A stretch of 64,000 bases of DNA. Origin: Ziziphus jujuba (taxonomy: Eukaryota; Streptophyta; Magnoliopsida; Rosales; Rhamnaceae). Positions 12,266 to 31,019 of the stretch are shown in pieces. Both the position numbers and the translations under genes were made by a program. The notes under the pieces were generated by a model. That model was not told where the DNA came from. It worked only from the letters and a program-made list of their open reading frames with translations, and ran no database searches. Numbering within the stretch: position 1 is the first letter of the stretch; each line of letters opens with the position of its first letter. The DNA lies in contig NC_083390.1 in the NCBI RefSeq assembly GCF_031755915.1, positions 25,781,001-25,845,000 on the forward strand. Direction: 5' to 3'.

Positions 12266-15200
12266 TTAAAGGCTTCCATGAATTTTCTGTCTGTCTGTTA
12301 CACCATATCCCATTCCAAACTCAGCAGCCAAAATCTGTATATCAGGTGTGATCTCCCAGTTAGCTTTAGAATCCCAGTCTGTATGTCTTGGCTGGGTTCC
12401 ACACCTCTCCATTCCCTCAACACTATCAATCTGTCTATGTATATCTGTGAAATCTTCAGCAGCAACAGCTTGTCGTTTCCCCATCTCTATGTCAAAACTT
12501 GTTTTCGCCATCTCTGGGCTCATTGAATGTCCCAGTGTAGTTGAAGCATTATAGACAGAAGATGAATCACCCTTCACCATTGCTCTGAAGTTGTTTTTAG
12601 ATTTTGGAATTCCAGAGAAGAAGATTTCCACAACATTGCGAGCACACCCATGATTATAAGGATTCATTTTTCCCTCATATCGATACCGAAAGTTCTCATA
12701 TGTTGTCTGCAGAAACAATAGTTAATTTTTTACTCCGAGGGAGGCAAAGCAATGAGAATAACAAACATACATAAAGTAAAAGAGGATATAAGAACCTGAT
12801 TTGTGCAAATTAAATAGAGATGAAATGTGGTGAGACCTCCAACAAACCAAGCAGCTATAAATGTATACACGATCAGAATTACAGAAACAGGAGATTTTGC
12901 AAAAGCCCTCCAGAGACTGCATTGCTCATCGTCCGTTATATTACTGATGTTTACCCAGCAGAAGGAAAAAACATAAAGACACAGCAAGGTTGTTGATGAT
13001 ACAAACATGAAAAAGAATCTGTAATTCCTCTGTGAACAAAACACTTCAACCCAGTTAGGCCTATGTAGGGTAAGAATGCATCCATCAACATCAGGGTATA
13101 ATCAGAATACTTGTTTCCTAGGATTTGAATGAAGAAGCAGTATATAAAGTAAATACACTAAACACATAAGCACACACATGAGACCAAAGGATGAAGAATA
13201 AGTGAAGGGGGAGGAAGAATTAGATAAAAGCAATTAGCAAATGATAAAGAATCAACCATTCATTATGATTGCTGTTCCCATTTTCAAATAAGATAAAGGC
13301 ATACTAAGATGTTTTTTTTTTTTTTTTTTAATATTTCCAATGAATATACTACAATTCTTCATTTTAAGTTAACAAGAAAATTCTTAGATTCTTCCGCATT
13401 ATCATGGAAAGCGAAAAACCAAGCCAACAGCTAGAAGCAGTGAAAGATTTATCATAGTGGCATCTCTCAACTTATCATAAATCTCCATACAATGAGACAC
13501 TCAAACATAGTATATGATTACCCAATTAAGAATAATATGTAATTAGCTATCATGTACTTTTTACCTAGGAATTACTGAACGCATATTATTCAATATGGAT
13601 AGAAATAATTAATTTTGGAGTGTGATTTGTCTTGCTTTATGGGAGGTCATAAGAGTAAAGCATGATATAAGCATCTGATGAGAATTCGAGGTGCATCAGA
13701 CTTCATAATCTTTGGACCCTTCAGATAATAAACATATGGTGCTTCTACATCATTATACTTAACTATAATAAACTTATTAAAAGTGAAAATTTGATGATAA
13801 ATTATTATCTAGAAAACAGAACACAAAAGGATTTGTATTATATAGACAATATTAGAAACTGCAGAATCACAGTGCCCTTTTTATTTTATTTTTTTTTTCC
13901 AAATTAACATACTGTTCCTTGCACGACCTAAAGAAAATTCAGACAGACTTCAAGTCAGAACTGCAAAAACATACTTCAGGAGTAAGAAAGTCGCATGGAA
14001 TACAAAAGAACAACTAATGACAGCTACAGCTGACTCATAGGTCCATCAAAGTAGAAGCCATAAACATAACCAGAACTATGGTAAGCTTTACTTTATAATG
14101 ATTATGATACTTTTTCTCCAATGACACTCAAGAAATATCAAGAAGAGGAGGACAAAACTAAATTCAATCTTTACACCAGAGGATAATTAGATGGATACCT
14201 TCCCAATACATTGCCCCACCCATGGACAATGGTGATCGAATCGCTCAACACAGTTATTGCATATTGAGCAATGAGAGCATCGTGGTGGACGATATAGCAT
14301 GCATGTTTGACAATACTTGACTTTGACTACTATTCCATTAACTACAACATCTTTCGTTAGGGGTAAACTTGGAGCTCCATTATGACTTGATGGACAATCA
14401 GAAGAGACTGTAGAGCCATCAACCTCTTCTGGTTCTGGAGGATGCTCGTTGCGGGGAATAATGCCAGGATCTCTTCCAGATGTAACTAAGAGGATAAGAA
14501 TATCCTGCAACAATTAATTAGCCAAAGAGTTAAGCTAGGAAGTTGCTTCAAATATACAATGGTGCAATGATATGCAAGCTCTAATAAGGAAAGTGGAGCA
14601 AAATTTTGAAACTTCTAGACTCAATTGAAAGATACATACAAAATGTTAAAGAAAAAGTGTCATCAAAAAATTACTTGATATGTAAGATCATTTATTATTT
14701 CACAGCATCCACATGTTTGGGGCACAAACTAATAACAAAAGTTTATGTCTGCCTTTAAAGCAGAATGCTCAATGTTGGGCTTCATTTGAATTTCAGAACT
14801 GGAGCTGCCTATTTTGGTTTTCACAAAAGAGTACCTAAGTCAGAATCATGTAAAGCTTTCAGATTAAATTGCGATGAGATTTTAACTTTCTTAAGACAGA
14901 ACAGTGAAGTATGAAAGATGCAATTTCCTCTCTTATCCTCAGTTCCTTCCAATATTTGCCAATGTTATCAATGTTTTTAACGAAATATCAGGTGAAGTAA
15001 TATGCTTATCTAAATGATTAACATGGCTTTAATATTATCTATAGCAGGCCAGTGTTTAACTACCTTTACCTTAATGCCATGATAGTTTACATACTATGCA
15101 AAATGTAACAAGAATAGAAACTTATAAGCCTTTATGGAATCCAAAATAAAGAAAGTTAAAAAGGAAGAACTTACATAAATGGTGAAGACAACACATATAA

Positions 15201-15829
15201 TTACGATAAGTTCACCATGATTGATATTGTCAATAAGTCTATTAGAAACAAAGGCACAGAAAAGGATCACCGGGGCCACTATTAGGAACACTGTAAGGAA
15301 TAGTGACCTCACATCTGGACCAAATATAAGCCTTCCTTTGAGGCAAAATCTCTGCAACATTAATGTAACATGAGTAAGTAGTTGGGTTTTATGGGAAACA
15401 TACATATAGCTTGCACATTTTAGATCCTCTAGTATAAAATATGCATGTTGTTTTTTATAACAAATTTAAAGGATATTAGTACATGCAGAACTTCATAAAA
15501 ATTATATGAAGCTTTATATTGAGATGAATAGTCTATCAGCTTTATATTGTTTTCTAATTAACTTTAATATCAACAAGCACATAACATTGAAATCTTTCCA
15601 GAGTATCCACCAACAAAAGAAAGTTTGTTTGATGATTCCACGGCATTATGTGACATACAATAAAGAGGAAATCACCATTCAATTGGCAAATAAAGAGGGG
15701 GAAAGCCGAAGATATAGAGCTTACATTACTTCCTTTCCAAACTTGATAAACTCGAAGGGATGGGCCAGGCGTATCTATAATGCGGCGGTTGGAATCAGAC
15801 AGCTGAGGAGGCAGGGGGGTTGTGAACAT
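12266..15829 (-). CDS. DHHC-type protein S-acyltransferase (plant PAT)
   Basis: Minus-strand coding exons in order: 15829-15725, 15351-15175, 14504-14199, 13029-12796 and 12706-12266; 420 residues, frame preserved at every junction. Residues 1-35 include [10 protein letters not shown], typical of plant PATs. Helices follow in exon 2 ([18 protein letters not shown]). A DPG motif lies in [11 protein letters not shown]. The Cys-rich domain [18 protein letters not shown] leads to catalytic DHHC at 184-187 (Cys187). Two more helices and the TTxE motif (TTYEN, start of exon 5) follow. The family transfers palmitate to cysteines of membrane-associated proteins at Golgi, vacuole or plasma membrane. 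The start is the ATG six bases after an acceptor (TTTTGCAG). A 5' UTR exon probably lies at about 17281-17450 (donor CAG|GTATTC), leaving a leader intron of about 1.4 kb. The individual PAT member is not assigned. Confidence 0.9.
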
Positions 15830-15835
15830 GCTTGG

Positions 15836-16870
15836 CTGCAAAATGACCTAAATATTTTTTTTTTTATTTTTTATTTCTGTAATGCTCCCCGTACAATATT
15901 CTGAAGATCAGAGTAAGCAAGGCATCGTGACCACTTGATTTTCAACTGTACAGACACTGTGCTAGATGTCAACGCCCAAACTGAAAGAAACAGTTGTAGC
16001 ATGGATGATGAATCAAGCAAGTACAGTCAGCATAAAATTATAGGGTACACTGTGCATGACCTCAACTGCTTAACTTCCAAATGATGATATATGAGAGGGC
16101 CTTGTTGCAATAATTTACACATAAAAGAAAAATGAAGAAAGTCAGGCATGTTATTCAAAAACAATAAGAAATTTAGACAAATAAATAAAAGATCAAGGTA
16201 GAAATAAATCCACAAATTCATGACTGGTAGACAGGGAAAGATACTGAAAACCTTTCATCTGGAGAACAAAAATGTATGTGGCGTGGTTTCTGATAAAATG
16301 TTCCACAACATAATTAAAACATAGGCTTTTTTTCTGAAAAATAAGAGGTGCTCCAGGTTGTTTTCAATCAAAACTTGAAAACTGTTATCGCGATAGCAAA
16401 AAACACAGAAAACCCACATGCCATTAACAACAAAGAGAAGTTTGCAGGTTCCAACTCCCGATTATTTATCTTTCTAAATTTTGCCAATATTATCCATCTA
16501 ATTGACTAAAAGTTGCAGCACCTTGTTCAATTAACAACAAAATTGTTCCAAATTTTACAAATTTAAGAGAGGAATGCATCATTTAATAGTTGTAGCATGG
16601 TGTCAGATTCATCAACTTCATTTGTAAGTCGCCCAAAATGATGATATTCTCAGACAAAATAACATGAGCGGTATAGTGGATTACGATAAAGTTGCAAGAG
16701 CAATGACAGCTTGTGGAGGAAATATGCAGTAAATAACTGAGTGCATGAGTTATTTCATATGTGTAGATTATTAACAGTGTGAGACTACTTGACTATGATA
16801 ACTAACTCGCAAACGAAGAAGCTCAAATTGACGATTACTGCAAAAATTGTAATCAAAATTCCAACGTTAA

Positions 16871-16943
<73 letters not shown>

Positions 16944-17280
16944 TATATATAATAATTATCATAATATTCCCTAAAAAGTTGGAAACTTTCCATAATCTCT
17001 TTTTTTGGGTCAATAATGAGTTTTCAAACAGCATTTCCATTTGAAAACAACAAAAAATTGTTTTCTCTTGTCTGGTTTCTGAAAATCGTCCCCAGAAACG
17101 ATTTTTCTGAGAAACAGAGCAACAAAACGGGTTGTGCAGAACTGATACCAACTTGCATTATAACAATCATCAAGGCGAGAAAAAAGAAAGGAATGGAGAC
17201 AAAAATGACAATGTAGAACAACGATCGGAAAATTAAAACACACAGAAAGAAGTAAAAAGATGATAGAGAAAAGAGGAATA
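15836..17280 (-). other. Probable 5' UTR intron of the DHHC gene with long (TA)n tract
   Basis: The stretch lies between the inferred leader exon and the first coding exon of the S-acyltransferase. Its acceptor side is TTTTGCAG before CCAAGCATG. It contains a (TA)n tract of about 65 bp (about 16873-16939), the longest in the window. Otherwise nothing coding is seen. Confidence 0.55.
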
Positions 17281-17395
17281 CCTGAAGAAGAAGAGAATGA
17301 AAGGGGTAGGGAATAGGGATCGAGACTCAGGGTTTCCGGAGTCCCGAAAACCCAGAGTCTGAGGAACGGCCCACACCGGAGGTGATTGCAGAGTC

Positions 17396-17434
<39 letters not shown>

Positions 17435-17450
17435 AGGCCAAATGCTCCGG

Positions 17451-18693
17451 TGGTTCTTTCCCGCCGCGCGAGTCGGATCCCCGAGTTTGACGAACTTGTC
17501 GCTCTCTCTCTCTCTCTCTCTGTTTTTTTTTTCTTTCTTTTTTTTGGGTATATGGTTTTTTATTTATCCGTAATGTATATTTTTGTGTTTTATTTTTCAG
17601 TTAGTTTAGATTCTTTAGAATTTAGACAATACACGCAGCGAGAGAGAGCAAGAGTGGGAGAAGACGACATGTATGCACTGCGAGTTTGCGCACCCTCTGC
17701 TCTTTCTCTCACTCTCTTACTTTTTTTTTTTTTTTTTTTTTTGTTGATAAATGGTAGTCTGTCTCTTATTAAATTAATAATAAATTTAATTGATGTGTCT
17801 TTTACTTTTTAAGCTTTTGTCTTTCAAGCTTTGGGTTTGGTTGGACATGGCCACCGGTTGTAATCGATGAGTTGCCTCCACACCACCATGATTTGTGTTT
17901 TGGGCGTCTTCCCTTTATTTATTTATTTTTTGGTTCTTTTTCCTTCTTTTTTGTCTTCCAACTTCGACCCCCCACAGTGAGAGGACTCAGAATCATAATG
18001 GAGTTTATGTGCATGTGAAATGACTATTTAGTGTATTTAGAATCCATTGCAACGATGCATCCAGGGCCTGTTGAACGCAAGTCTATGTGTAATTTTGTCC
18101 AGGTAATATAAAAAAAAAAAAAAACAAAAAAAAAATAGAATAGAATAAAAGAAAAAAAAGATGGTCAAAAAGTAATTCCCCGACACGACAGCTAGGCACT
18201 TGCAGCTCCCAACGTGTCTTTTGAAGAATCTTTGGCTACGAAAGCGACACGCTATCTCTCTTTCTTCTATCATAAATTCGTATAAATTCATGAGTCATGA
18301 CTTGATGAATCATGATTCAATGACCAACTCAATTCATCATCCATCTTATCTCTAAATTATTCATAATTTTTAATTTATCAGTTTGTATTTTCTAAGAAGT
18401 AATTTCTCATTTTAATTGCATAGTTTTAATCAAATGGATGGTTGGATGGATGATTCATCATGGTTACTCTTTCACTTTCGAGCAGCATAAAAGATATTGA
18501 AAGAGGACCGGTCGAATAAGAAGCATATGTAAAAGTTAGTTTTAGTTTCAAGGATTTCTTCCATTGGCACAGCGCAGGATCGGATTCCATAATCCAATAG
18601 CCAAATACGCAAATATGGGGTTATAATTAATGTGGAATACTAAAACTAGCTAGCTGGAGTGGGGAAATTTATTCAGATGAGACGATAAACACA
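17451..18693. other. Divergent promoter region, DHHC gene / RRM gene
   Basis: Contains GA and CT microsatellites (about 17397-17430 and 17501-17521), poly-T runs (17523, 17720) and an A-rich run at about 18112-18150. No gene was recognised. The ORFs here are low-complexity. Confidence 0.6.
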
Positions 18694-18970
18694 ATGTCTA
18701 GTGGTAGTAGCAGCGGCAGAAGGATAATACAGGAGTTGACTGTTCAGGTTCTGAACTTGTCTCCCAAGGTCACTGCTGCTGACCTTGATCACTTCTTCTC
18801 TTATTGTGGAAACGTCCAGGAACTCTGCATCTTCAGGTCTCTCCACTTCTTTTTACTTAATTTCATCATCTTTATTAAACCTATCCGCTACCTGCCTCGA
18901 TTCCATCCTTCCTTTCTCTCATCATCCGTTTCTTCTTTCTTTTTTCTTTTCTTTTTTTATTAATTGATTA

Positions 18971-19015
<45 letters not shown>

Positions 19016-19673
19016 CCAGAAATAAAGACCAGTCCTTCAGTCAGTACTCTGCTTTAGTGACATTCGCCCACCCTTTTGCTTTTCAAACTGCTCTTCTCCT
19101 TGATGTAAGCAAAACCAACACCACCATTAATTCTTAACAATGGATATTATGCTACTTTATACATATCAAATTTCTACACAATATATACACGCATGCATTG
19201 CAGGATGCCATCCTCGCAGACCAACCAATTCGCGTATTGCCTGCCCTGGATTTAGCAATTCCTATTATTTCTGATGATGACTACGCCAGCAGTACCACTC
19301 TCCAGGTTTTTCCCTCTTTTCGTCACGCCCTCCTCCCTATTATATTAAAAATATCGTAAGCCTAACCTATATATATATATATATATTATAACAGAGGAAA
19401 AAGATCCAATCAAAAAAGGAAGGAATAGGATTCATCCCGATACTGCAGAATATAGCTTCTGAAAGCATTGACATATTGAACAAGAGCAAAGACATGTTGG
19501 AGGAAAACTACAAGGTCTCAGCTGCCAGAGGTAGAGCGGTGGTGGAGCACACAACATCAGCAATATCATCAATCATCACCAACCACTCTAACTCTATACC
19601 AACCAGCGCAGCAGATTGGCTGTCTGATGTAATAGACAAGGCCTCCAAGCGTGCCTCTGGATCTCACAACTAA
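18694..19673 (+). CDS. RRM-domain protein, BPA1 (binding partner of ACD11 1)-like
   Basis: Four exons: 18694-18836, 19020-19104, 19204-19305 and 19395-19673; 202 residues, in frame. The N-terminal half is one RRM fold: VQVLNLSPKVTAADLDHFF as strand 1 and helix 1, then FSYCGNVQELCIF, SALVTFAHPFAFQTALLLD and the DQPIRVLP end. The C-terminal half is helical (ILQNIASESIDILNKSKDML, then WLSDVIDKASKRA). This layout fits the plant BPA1/BPL group, small RRM proteins that bind the lipid-transfer protein ACD11 and modulate cell death and immunity. Strict RNP1 aromatic residues are not obvious, as in that group. Assignment to BPA1-like is from architecture and remembered similarity; a generic RRM protein is the alternative. 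Confidence 0.78.
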
Positions 19674-22600
19674 GAAGACCGACAACCTCAACTCCAGAAA
19701 GTAGAAATGAATTCACCCTCCTCTACCTGCTTCCGCCTACCTACCCACCTATTGCACTTGCACTTATACTGATTAAGGATGTGCTTCTTTTTTCTTTTTT
19801 CTGTTTTTTCATTTCGTTCGCTGGTTTTAAAAGCATAACATACAGAAACTCTTAAAACTTATGCTTATATGAGTTTATGAGACTTTTTAATATTTTGGAT
19901 GAAGTATAATGTGATGTACTTAGACAATGAGAATTCTGGTTAAAGAATTTTTATGGAGAGATTTGGGTTCAAATATGCTTATCATTTAGGCATGTGTGGC
20001 AGGCCGAACAAAATATGGGCCTAAACTAGAGTATCCAGCATGCCCCATTTGATGTATATATGACCCAAAAAAACAAAAAAAAAATCCAAGAATTTTAGCA
20101 TTTTTCATTCCAAAAAACATAAAAATGCCATCCCTTTCAGCCCACAAAAAAAAAAAAAAAAAAAAAATGAAATTGTCCACTTCTCTTATTTTTGATAATT
20201 TTTTGTCCACCTTTTACTTTTTCTATCCAATGAATTATCCAAAATAGTCTTATATATCACCTAGCGTAAACCTACAAAAACATAGATTTGCTTTGTAACT
20301 TTCATTATCTTCAATAATCTGTACTTGTAGCTTTACTAATTTTTTTTACTTTAATAATAATCTTCATTTTTATTTGTAAATTGTTATAAGAAAATATAGA
20401 AAAGAATAAGAAAAATATGAAAAGAAAAAAGAAAAAATAAAGAAAAATGAAAGAAAAACCATGTTTGAGCTTACGACACACCTCTATCATGGGGTTGGAA
20501 GCACGAAATAGACATAATCAAGTCAAAATATTTTGCTTTCATCGTTGATAGGGTTTTTCCATAGCGAGGATTCCCTCCTCATAGAATGAGCCCCTCCCTC
20601 TGTCCCCTCCCTATAAAAGGGGTTCCATCCCTTATGGTGGTGTGGTATTCCGACTAAAATTTGTCTACACCCTACCTTCTATCTGATGGAAGAAGGCTAC
20701 CTCTTTAATGGGGACGAGATAATATTACTTGATTTTGTCTATATCCGTCCCATGGTAGGGCTCCCTCCCAAACGGAGGCAAAGCGTATTGCTTTCAACTT
20801 CAGATTAACATCTTTTTTTCTTTTTTATTTTTATTTTTGTATTTTCCTCTTCTTTTTTTTTTCATATTTTCCTTTAACGATGTATAAATAAAAATAAAGA
20901 TTATCATCAAAGTTATATAAAAAAAAAATCCAATAATATTTCATTAAATAGCTACACAATTAACAGGTGCATAAATTTTAATATTTACCAATTTTTAACT
21001 AAAAAAAATATTTTGATGAATATCCGAATATATATATGTATGTGATAGAAAACAATTAGGTACCATTATTCAAAAATCATAGTAAAGCTACAAGTGTTTG
21101 TTATGCCAATTATATTGTTGAATTTTTTGATAAGGTTAAGCAATAATGGTGACCATAAAGTAAATTTATTTATTTATGAGTTTATTTGGATAATATGATG
21201 AGGATATTTTGGATAATTTATTATGTAAAATAAGTCAAAATGTGGGTAAAATTATTGAAAATAAAAGATATGAGCATTTTTCTTTATTTTACTTGAAGGG
21301 TGGGTATTTTTGTGTTTTCCTTTTGTTCATTTATGCTCTCTATCTTATATATGAAATTAGCTCATTTCCATTGGCATATCGCCTAAATAAAGGTTTTATT
21401 ACATGTGATCCATGATTATCTCTGCTAAATTATGTGTAATGATGAAGATGGGTAGTAGACAACATTTATTTTAGAGGTAAAGTTCCACATATGCCAAATA
21501 GAAAATATAATGATTATTTCTTTGAAAAGAAAATGACTACTTAATACTGAAAAAAAAAAAAAGAAGCAAAAATTCCAAAATACAACTACATATCGTTCTT
21601 TTGGTTGAAACTTATAGGAGTGAACTCAAACATAATATGCACTCATCTTGTGAATGGGATCACAAACTTTGTTCTATATTCATTGTTTTGAAAGAATAAT
21701 GGGATCGCAAACTGGGGTTAGGGTTTATGTAAATTGGAGGGTAGTATTATTAACTTTATGGGCAACTTGGATTATTAGGAAAAAAAATTATAATAATGAA
21801 TAATAATAAATGAAAATATATAAAGGACAAAGAAAAAAAAGGCCACTTGGACTTGGAGGGAGAGATAAAATGTATTATTTATTAGGCAGCAAGTTCATTA
21901 TATTTGCTGAGACATCCTCAGAGTCGTAAAATTATTTTCACGATTGCCTTTTACAACACGACAAATAGTATGACTAATTTTAGCAAATTAAAAAGCAGTC
22001 CCTTTTCTTTTCTAACGACAACTAAAAAGCCAGGTCATATTATTCAATCTCATCCTTGAAAAAAGGAAAGGAAAAGGAAAAAGAAAGGGAAAAAAAAATA
22101 AAAAACAAAAAGACCATGCTAATTATATAAATAATGTCTGTTCATCTTCTGGGAAAGGACCAACATGTATAAAGACTAATAAAAGAAAAGAGTGTTAATT
22201 TTACCAAATTGGCATCCTGGTTCAGCGATTATTCCAATCACTCACCCAATTCATTTCTCAAGTCCCAACTTTTCCCTTAATATCTTAAAAGTGAAGCGGT
22301 TGCTATCAAATTAGACCTTGGCTTTTCGTCTATATTAATTAAAAGCATTAATATTATGTTTTTCATGTTGTTAAATTAAGTCACTCAGTCTATGATGTAC
22401 ATTAGATGATCTTAGAATTATCTAATGATGTTATTCATAGGATAAGAAAGTCAGAGTTGATGTAAATGTTTTCTTTTGAAAATCTTTCGTGCATGCTAAT
22501 TACTTAATATAATATATATATAGATATATATATATATCAATTCTGCAATGGTCTGTATATTAAATATTTATCATAACATGTACGTTTTATATAAAATAAT

Positions 22601-23494
22601 TTGTTATCCGATATACCACAGAAAAATTATAATATAAATATGTATGTATATATAATATAAATTAAGATGTATAAAAGGTTATTGTAGGTAGCTAGCAATA
22701 GCACAAACCAGGTGCATGGTGATGCAAAAGAATCCAGGGTCGATTGCTTTTTCTGCCATCACTTTTTAGCGAGACTTTTACTTTCACCGCCTAAATTAAA
22801 GTCCTTTCTATATTTTAACTCCTTTTGTTGGTTATTAAAATGAAAAATGTGCAGAAGAATCTCTTTATCCACCTGCATGCCATTGCCATCGCCATTACTC
22901 AATCTGTTAAGGCCGGGATATAATGGATCTGTCTTTAAGGATCTCCTAAACCATATAAAAATACAATATTATATATGTTTGATGTGTCGACCAAATTAAC
23001 TTAGTGCTGCGCTCCATCTCCATGGATTAATTCATGAATCATAGATATATATATATATATATATACATAATCCACGTGGGTGGGTAGTATGGAATTGCTG
23101 TGCTGGGAAGCTTCTGTGTCTTGATATTTTATCAGCCATCACTTTTACCATCCCGTCCCCCCACTTCACCACCTAAAAGTAGCATGCATCTTTTTGTTTT
23201 CCTTTATACATATATGCCTAAGCCCTTGGTTTTCCTTCATGCTATGCTAAGCTCCCCTTATTTGCTAGCTGCCAATTAAACCTCATTTCCAGTATTAACT
23301 CTGCTACATACTCTTCCTCCTCCTCCAATATCAATGTCCTTTTCTTTTCGATTCAGTTCCGAATAAGGCTGCATATATATACATACATACATATATATAT
23401 AGGTGCGGAATTAACTACATATATATATATATATAGAGTACGTGCGTGCTAGCTAGAATAAAAAGAAATTCATCTCATATACACATTAAAGATC
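19674..23494. other. 3.8 kb intergenic region
   Basis: AT-rich spacer with poly-A/T runs (about 20144-20167, 20920-20930, 21550-21562) and (TA)n tracts (22510-22540, 23046-23063, 23420-23434). A GC-richer block at about 20460-20800 stands out but no protein similarity was recognised. The last few hundred bases are the DUF761 gene promoter, with CATA/TATA-rich text before the ATG. Confidence 0.6.
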
Positions 23495-24082
23495 ATGAAG
23501 AAGAAGGTTTCGGCTCTTGTGAAACGGATCGTGTCCGTTTTAAGTTCAATAGCTAAAGCCAAGTCCATGGCCATCAAGAGCAAAACCAACGCAGTAAAAG
23601 CCCGCCTTATAATGTTCTCATTGATGAAGAACAAGAAGGTCCTTCTGGGTTCACTCTCCAAGAAAGTTCATAATCTCCTGCAGGGACCGCATGGCGACGA
23701 TGACGAGGATGTTATTGTTGGGGATCAGCGCAAGGCCATTATTCTCTACAATGCCAAGCCCAACGCCAGCTGGCAGAGCCACACCCACCTGTTGGCCGTG
23801 GATGATGATGATGATCATCATCATGAAGATGATGCAAAATACCCAGATCTAAGGCACCGCCTATTCGATCAGGATCAGGATGATGATGATGATGATCTGC
23901 AGGAGGGTGGATCTGTGATTGATATGGTGAGGAATTCCAAGGAGGAAGGACAGGATTTCAAGCTGGAAGACGAGATTGATCATGTTGCGGACTTGTTTAT
24001 TAACAGGTTTCACAAGCAGATGCGCATGCAGAAGCTCGAGTCCTTCAAAAGGTTCCAGGAAATGCTCGAGAGAAGCCTTTAA
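23495..24082 (+). CDS. DUF761 domain protein (cotton fibre-expressed protein type)
   Basis: Single exon, 195 residues. The N-terminal third is very basic and Ala/Lys/Ser-rich (KKKVSALVKRIVSVLSS, KAKSMAIKSKTNAVKARL). The middle is acidic and low-complexity, with Asp runs and a DDDDDHHHEDD stretch encoded by GAT/CAT triplets. The C-terminus EIDHVADLFINRFHKQMRMQ followed by KLESFKRFQEML matches the DUF761 signature (D..A..FI..F..Q.R.Q). The biochemical function of the family is not established. No signal peptide or membrane helix is seen. The start is the first ATG and sits just after the TA-rich promoter. Confidence 0.85.
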   Translation: MKKKVSALVKRIVSVLSSIAKAKSMAIKSKTNAVKARLIMFSLMKNKKVLLGSLSKKVHNLLQGPHGDDDEDVIVGDQRKAIILYNAKPNASWQSHTHLLAVDDDDDHHHEDDAKYPDLRHRLFDQDQDDDDDDLQEGGSVIDMVRNSKEEGQDFKLEDEIDHVADLFINRFHKQMRMQKLESFKRFQEMLERSL

Positions 24083-24156
24083 TTTCTTCTCTAAACTGGC
24101 TTATATAAGCAGGCCTTCCCATACCATCCCAGCCCATCCGTCCCATCCCTCCTTAT

Positions 24157-24195
<39 letters not shown>

Positions 24196-25876
24196 GTATA
24201 TTGGGATATTAATTTGTTGATTTGGTGGACCTCTTCTCTTCTTTCGTTTCTGTATCGTACGTATTTCTTATGTTATGACTTGAAGATATTAACTAATATG
24301 CATGAATACATTAAACATATTATTATTACTCGAATAATATGTTTCTGCAGCTTTCCTTTCTGTTAGTACTTTATGATTGATTTCCACGTCCTTTACAGTA
24401 TAAATTTTTAATTAAATTCTTGAAACATGACAATTAGCATCAACCATATATGACACGGATTGGATGTAAGGCTTAACAAATATAATATTGTATGTATTTG
24501 TATGTTTTTCCCAGCTAAAGTAGTAGTTTTGTCTTGTGATTTTTGATTGAGATAGAACAAAACGAAAGGCTCTCACGTTCGTACTCCTGCAAATGGAAGA
24601 TTAATTCGGGTTCAAAATTAGAAAGGGTTTCACTATACACTATTCAACCACAAAAGTGTACGTGCTTAATTTATTAGATGGAGCTTATATACAACTACAA
24701 ATTAAAAGGGTCTTGATTATATTGGTATCGCTAATATTATTATTCATGCCATACGTTTTTGATTATCAAGTTGCTTGATTAATTAATTAGAAGTTAATTC
24801 CTCTATCTTTTGATGTGTGTCCGTGTATATATATGTATAAATCTGCATCTGCAAATAAAGCAGTCATTTCACGTGCCAAGCCACAAAGAAGATTCTTATG
24901 CAGCTATAAATTTTGCAGCAAACAACAAATAGGTAGGATTTTTACTGTTATTGTTATTTATTTTTGTCTATTTTTTGATACGAGGTCAAGGATTTAAACT
25001 CAAAACATTTGTATGAGAAAGTAATATTTTGTTGTTAAAGTTTATTATTATTGAAAAACAGAAAAAAATTTAATAAAAATATATAGATCCACGCATATAT
25101 AATATTATTATACAGCATAAATAATTTTATATTTATCAAATTAATTTACCAAATAATATATAATAAAATATTATATATTAATTTTATAATATAAATATGA
25201 ATAAATAAATTTTGATTTGAATAAATGAATAAAAAAATAATTATGTATTATTATATTATTTATCATATTATTTAATAAATAAATTTAATTAATATTTCGA
25301 TAATATTAACAGTACTACTATTATTAATAAACATAAATACTTTAATAAGTATAATTTTTTTTATCTCAGCAGAGCAACCCATTTTTTTGGCTTTCCTCTA
25401 TATCCCAACCTGATAGATTCGAGTTCATGCTCTATTGGCATGGGTGACAGTGCTCAAACTAAGGGAATTACCCATAATGACTGTTTCTTTAAACAATGAC
25501 ATAAGTTCGAATTCTCCTATACTCATTATCAAACAAAAGGGAAGTAAGCTTTTTTTATTATTTTTATTTTTTTTAAATAATACAAATTCCTTTTAGGAAA
25601 AAAAAAAAAGAAAATGAAAAAAGAAAAAAGAAAAAAGAAAAATGGAAATAACGCAAATTCAGATTGATATTGAATGAGGATTGCACCCATGGGAATAAGA
25701 ACAGGTAATTACACGATCACGATTTGCTTGTGCGTCATTTTCTATTTTGGGTCTTTGGGCCTCCACCAGACTGAGTGACTACCCAAAATAACGGTTTTTA
25801 TGGCCCACTAACAATCTGGGAGAGTACGACCGACACGTCGTTGGAAGGTGGTGGGCCAGATGACGTGGATGAGAAG
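24083..25876. other. Intergenic region between DUF761 gene and MCM2
   Basis: AT-rich, with (TA)n at about 24163-24191 and poly-A/GA-rich DNA near 25600-25640. A block at about 25380-25540 contains AAGTTCGAATTCTCC, which resembles a SINE B box, but no full element could be defined. Site II-type TGGGCC elements occur at 25756-25761 and 25852-25857, with the reverse GGCCCA at 25802-25807, close to MCM2. Confidence 0.6.
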
Positions 25877-25899
25877 TTGGCGGGAAAATTTCCCGCCAA
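25877..25899. promoter_or_regulatory. Palindromic double E2F site in the MCM2 promoter
   Basis: TTGGCGGGAAA (25877-25887), one central A, then TTTCCCGCCAA (25889-25899): a perfect inverted repeat about 115 bp upstream of the MCM2 ATG. Each arm contains the E2F consensus TTTCCCGCC. E2F-DP control of MCM genes at G1/S is well established in plants and animals. Confidence 0.85.
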
Positions 25900-26013
25900 A
25901 GAAACAACAGATGGGGGATGGGGGTATTAGTGGTTACTCCCACTGAGGTGGAGGCCAAAAAAAAAGAGAGGAGTGAGTAGGGCACAATTGGATTTCTGAA
26001 AAATTGCAAAGAA

Positions 26014-31019
<5,006 letters not shown>

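Noticed and set aside
25380..25540. SINE-like block with AAGTTCGAATTCTCC
   Set aside because: A B-box-like string is present, but no A box at the right distance, no tail and no target duplication could be found.
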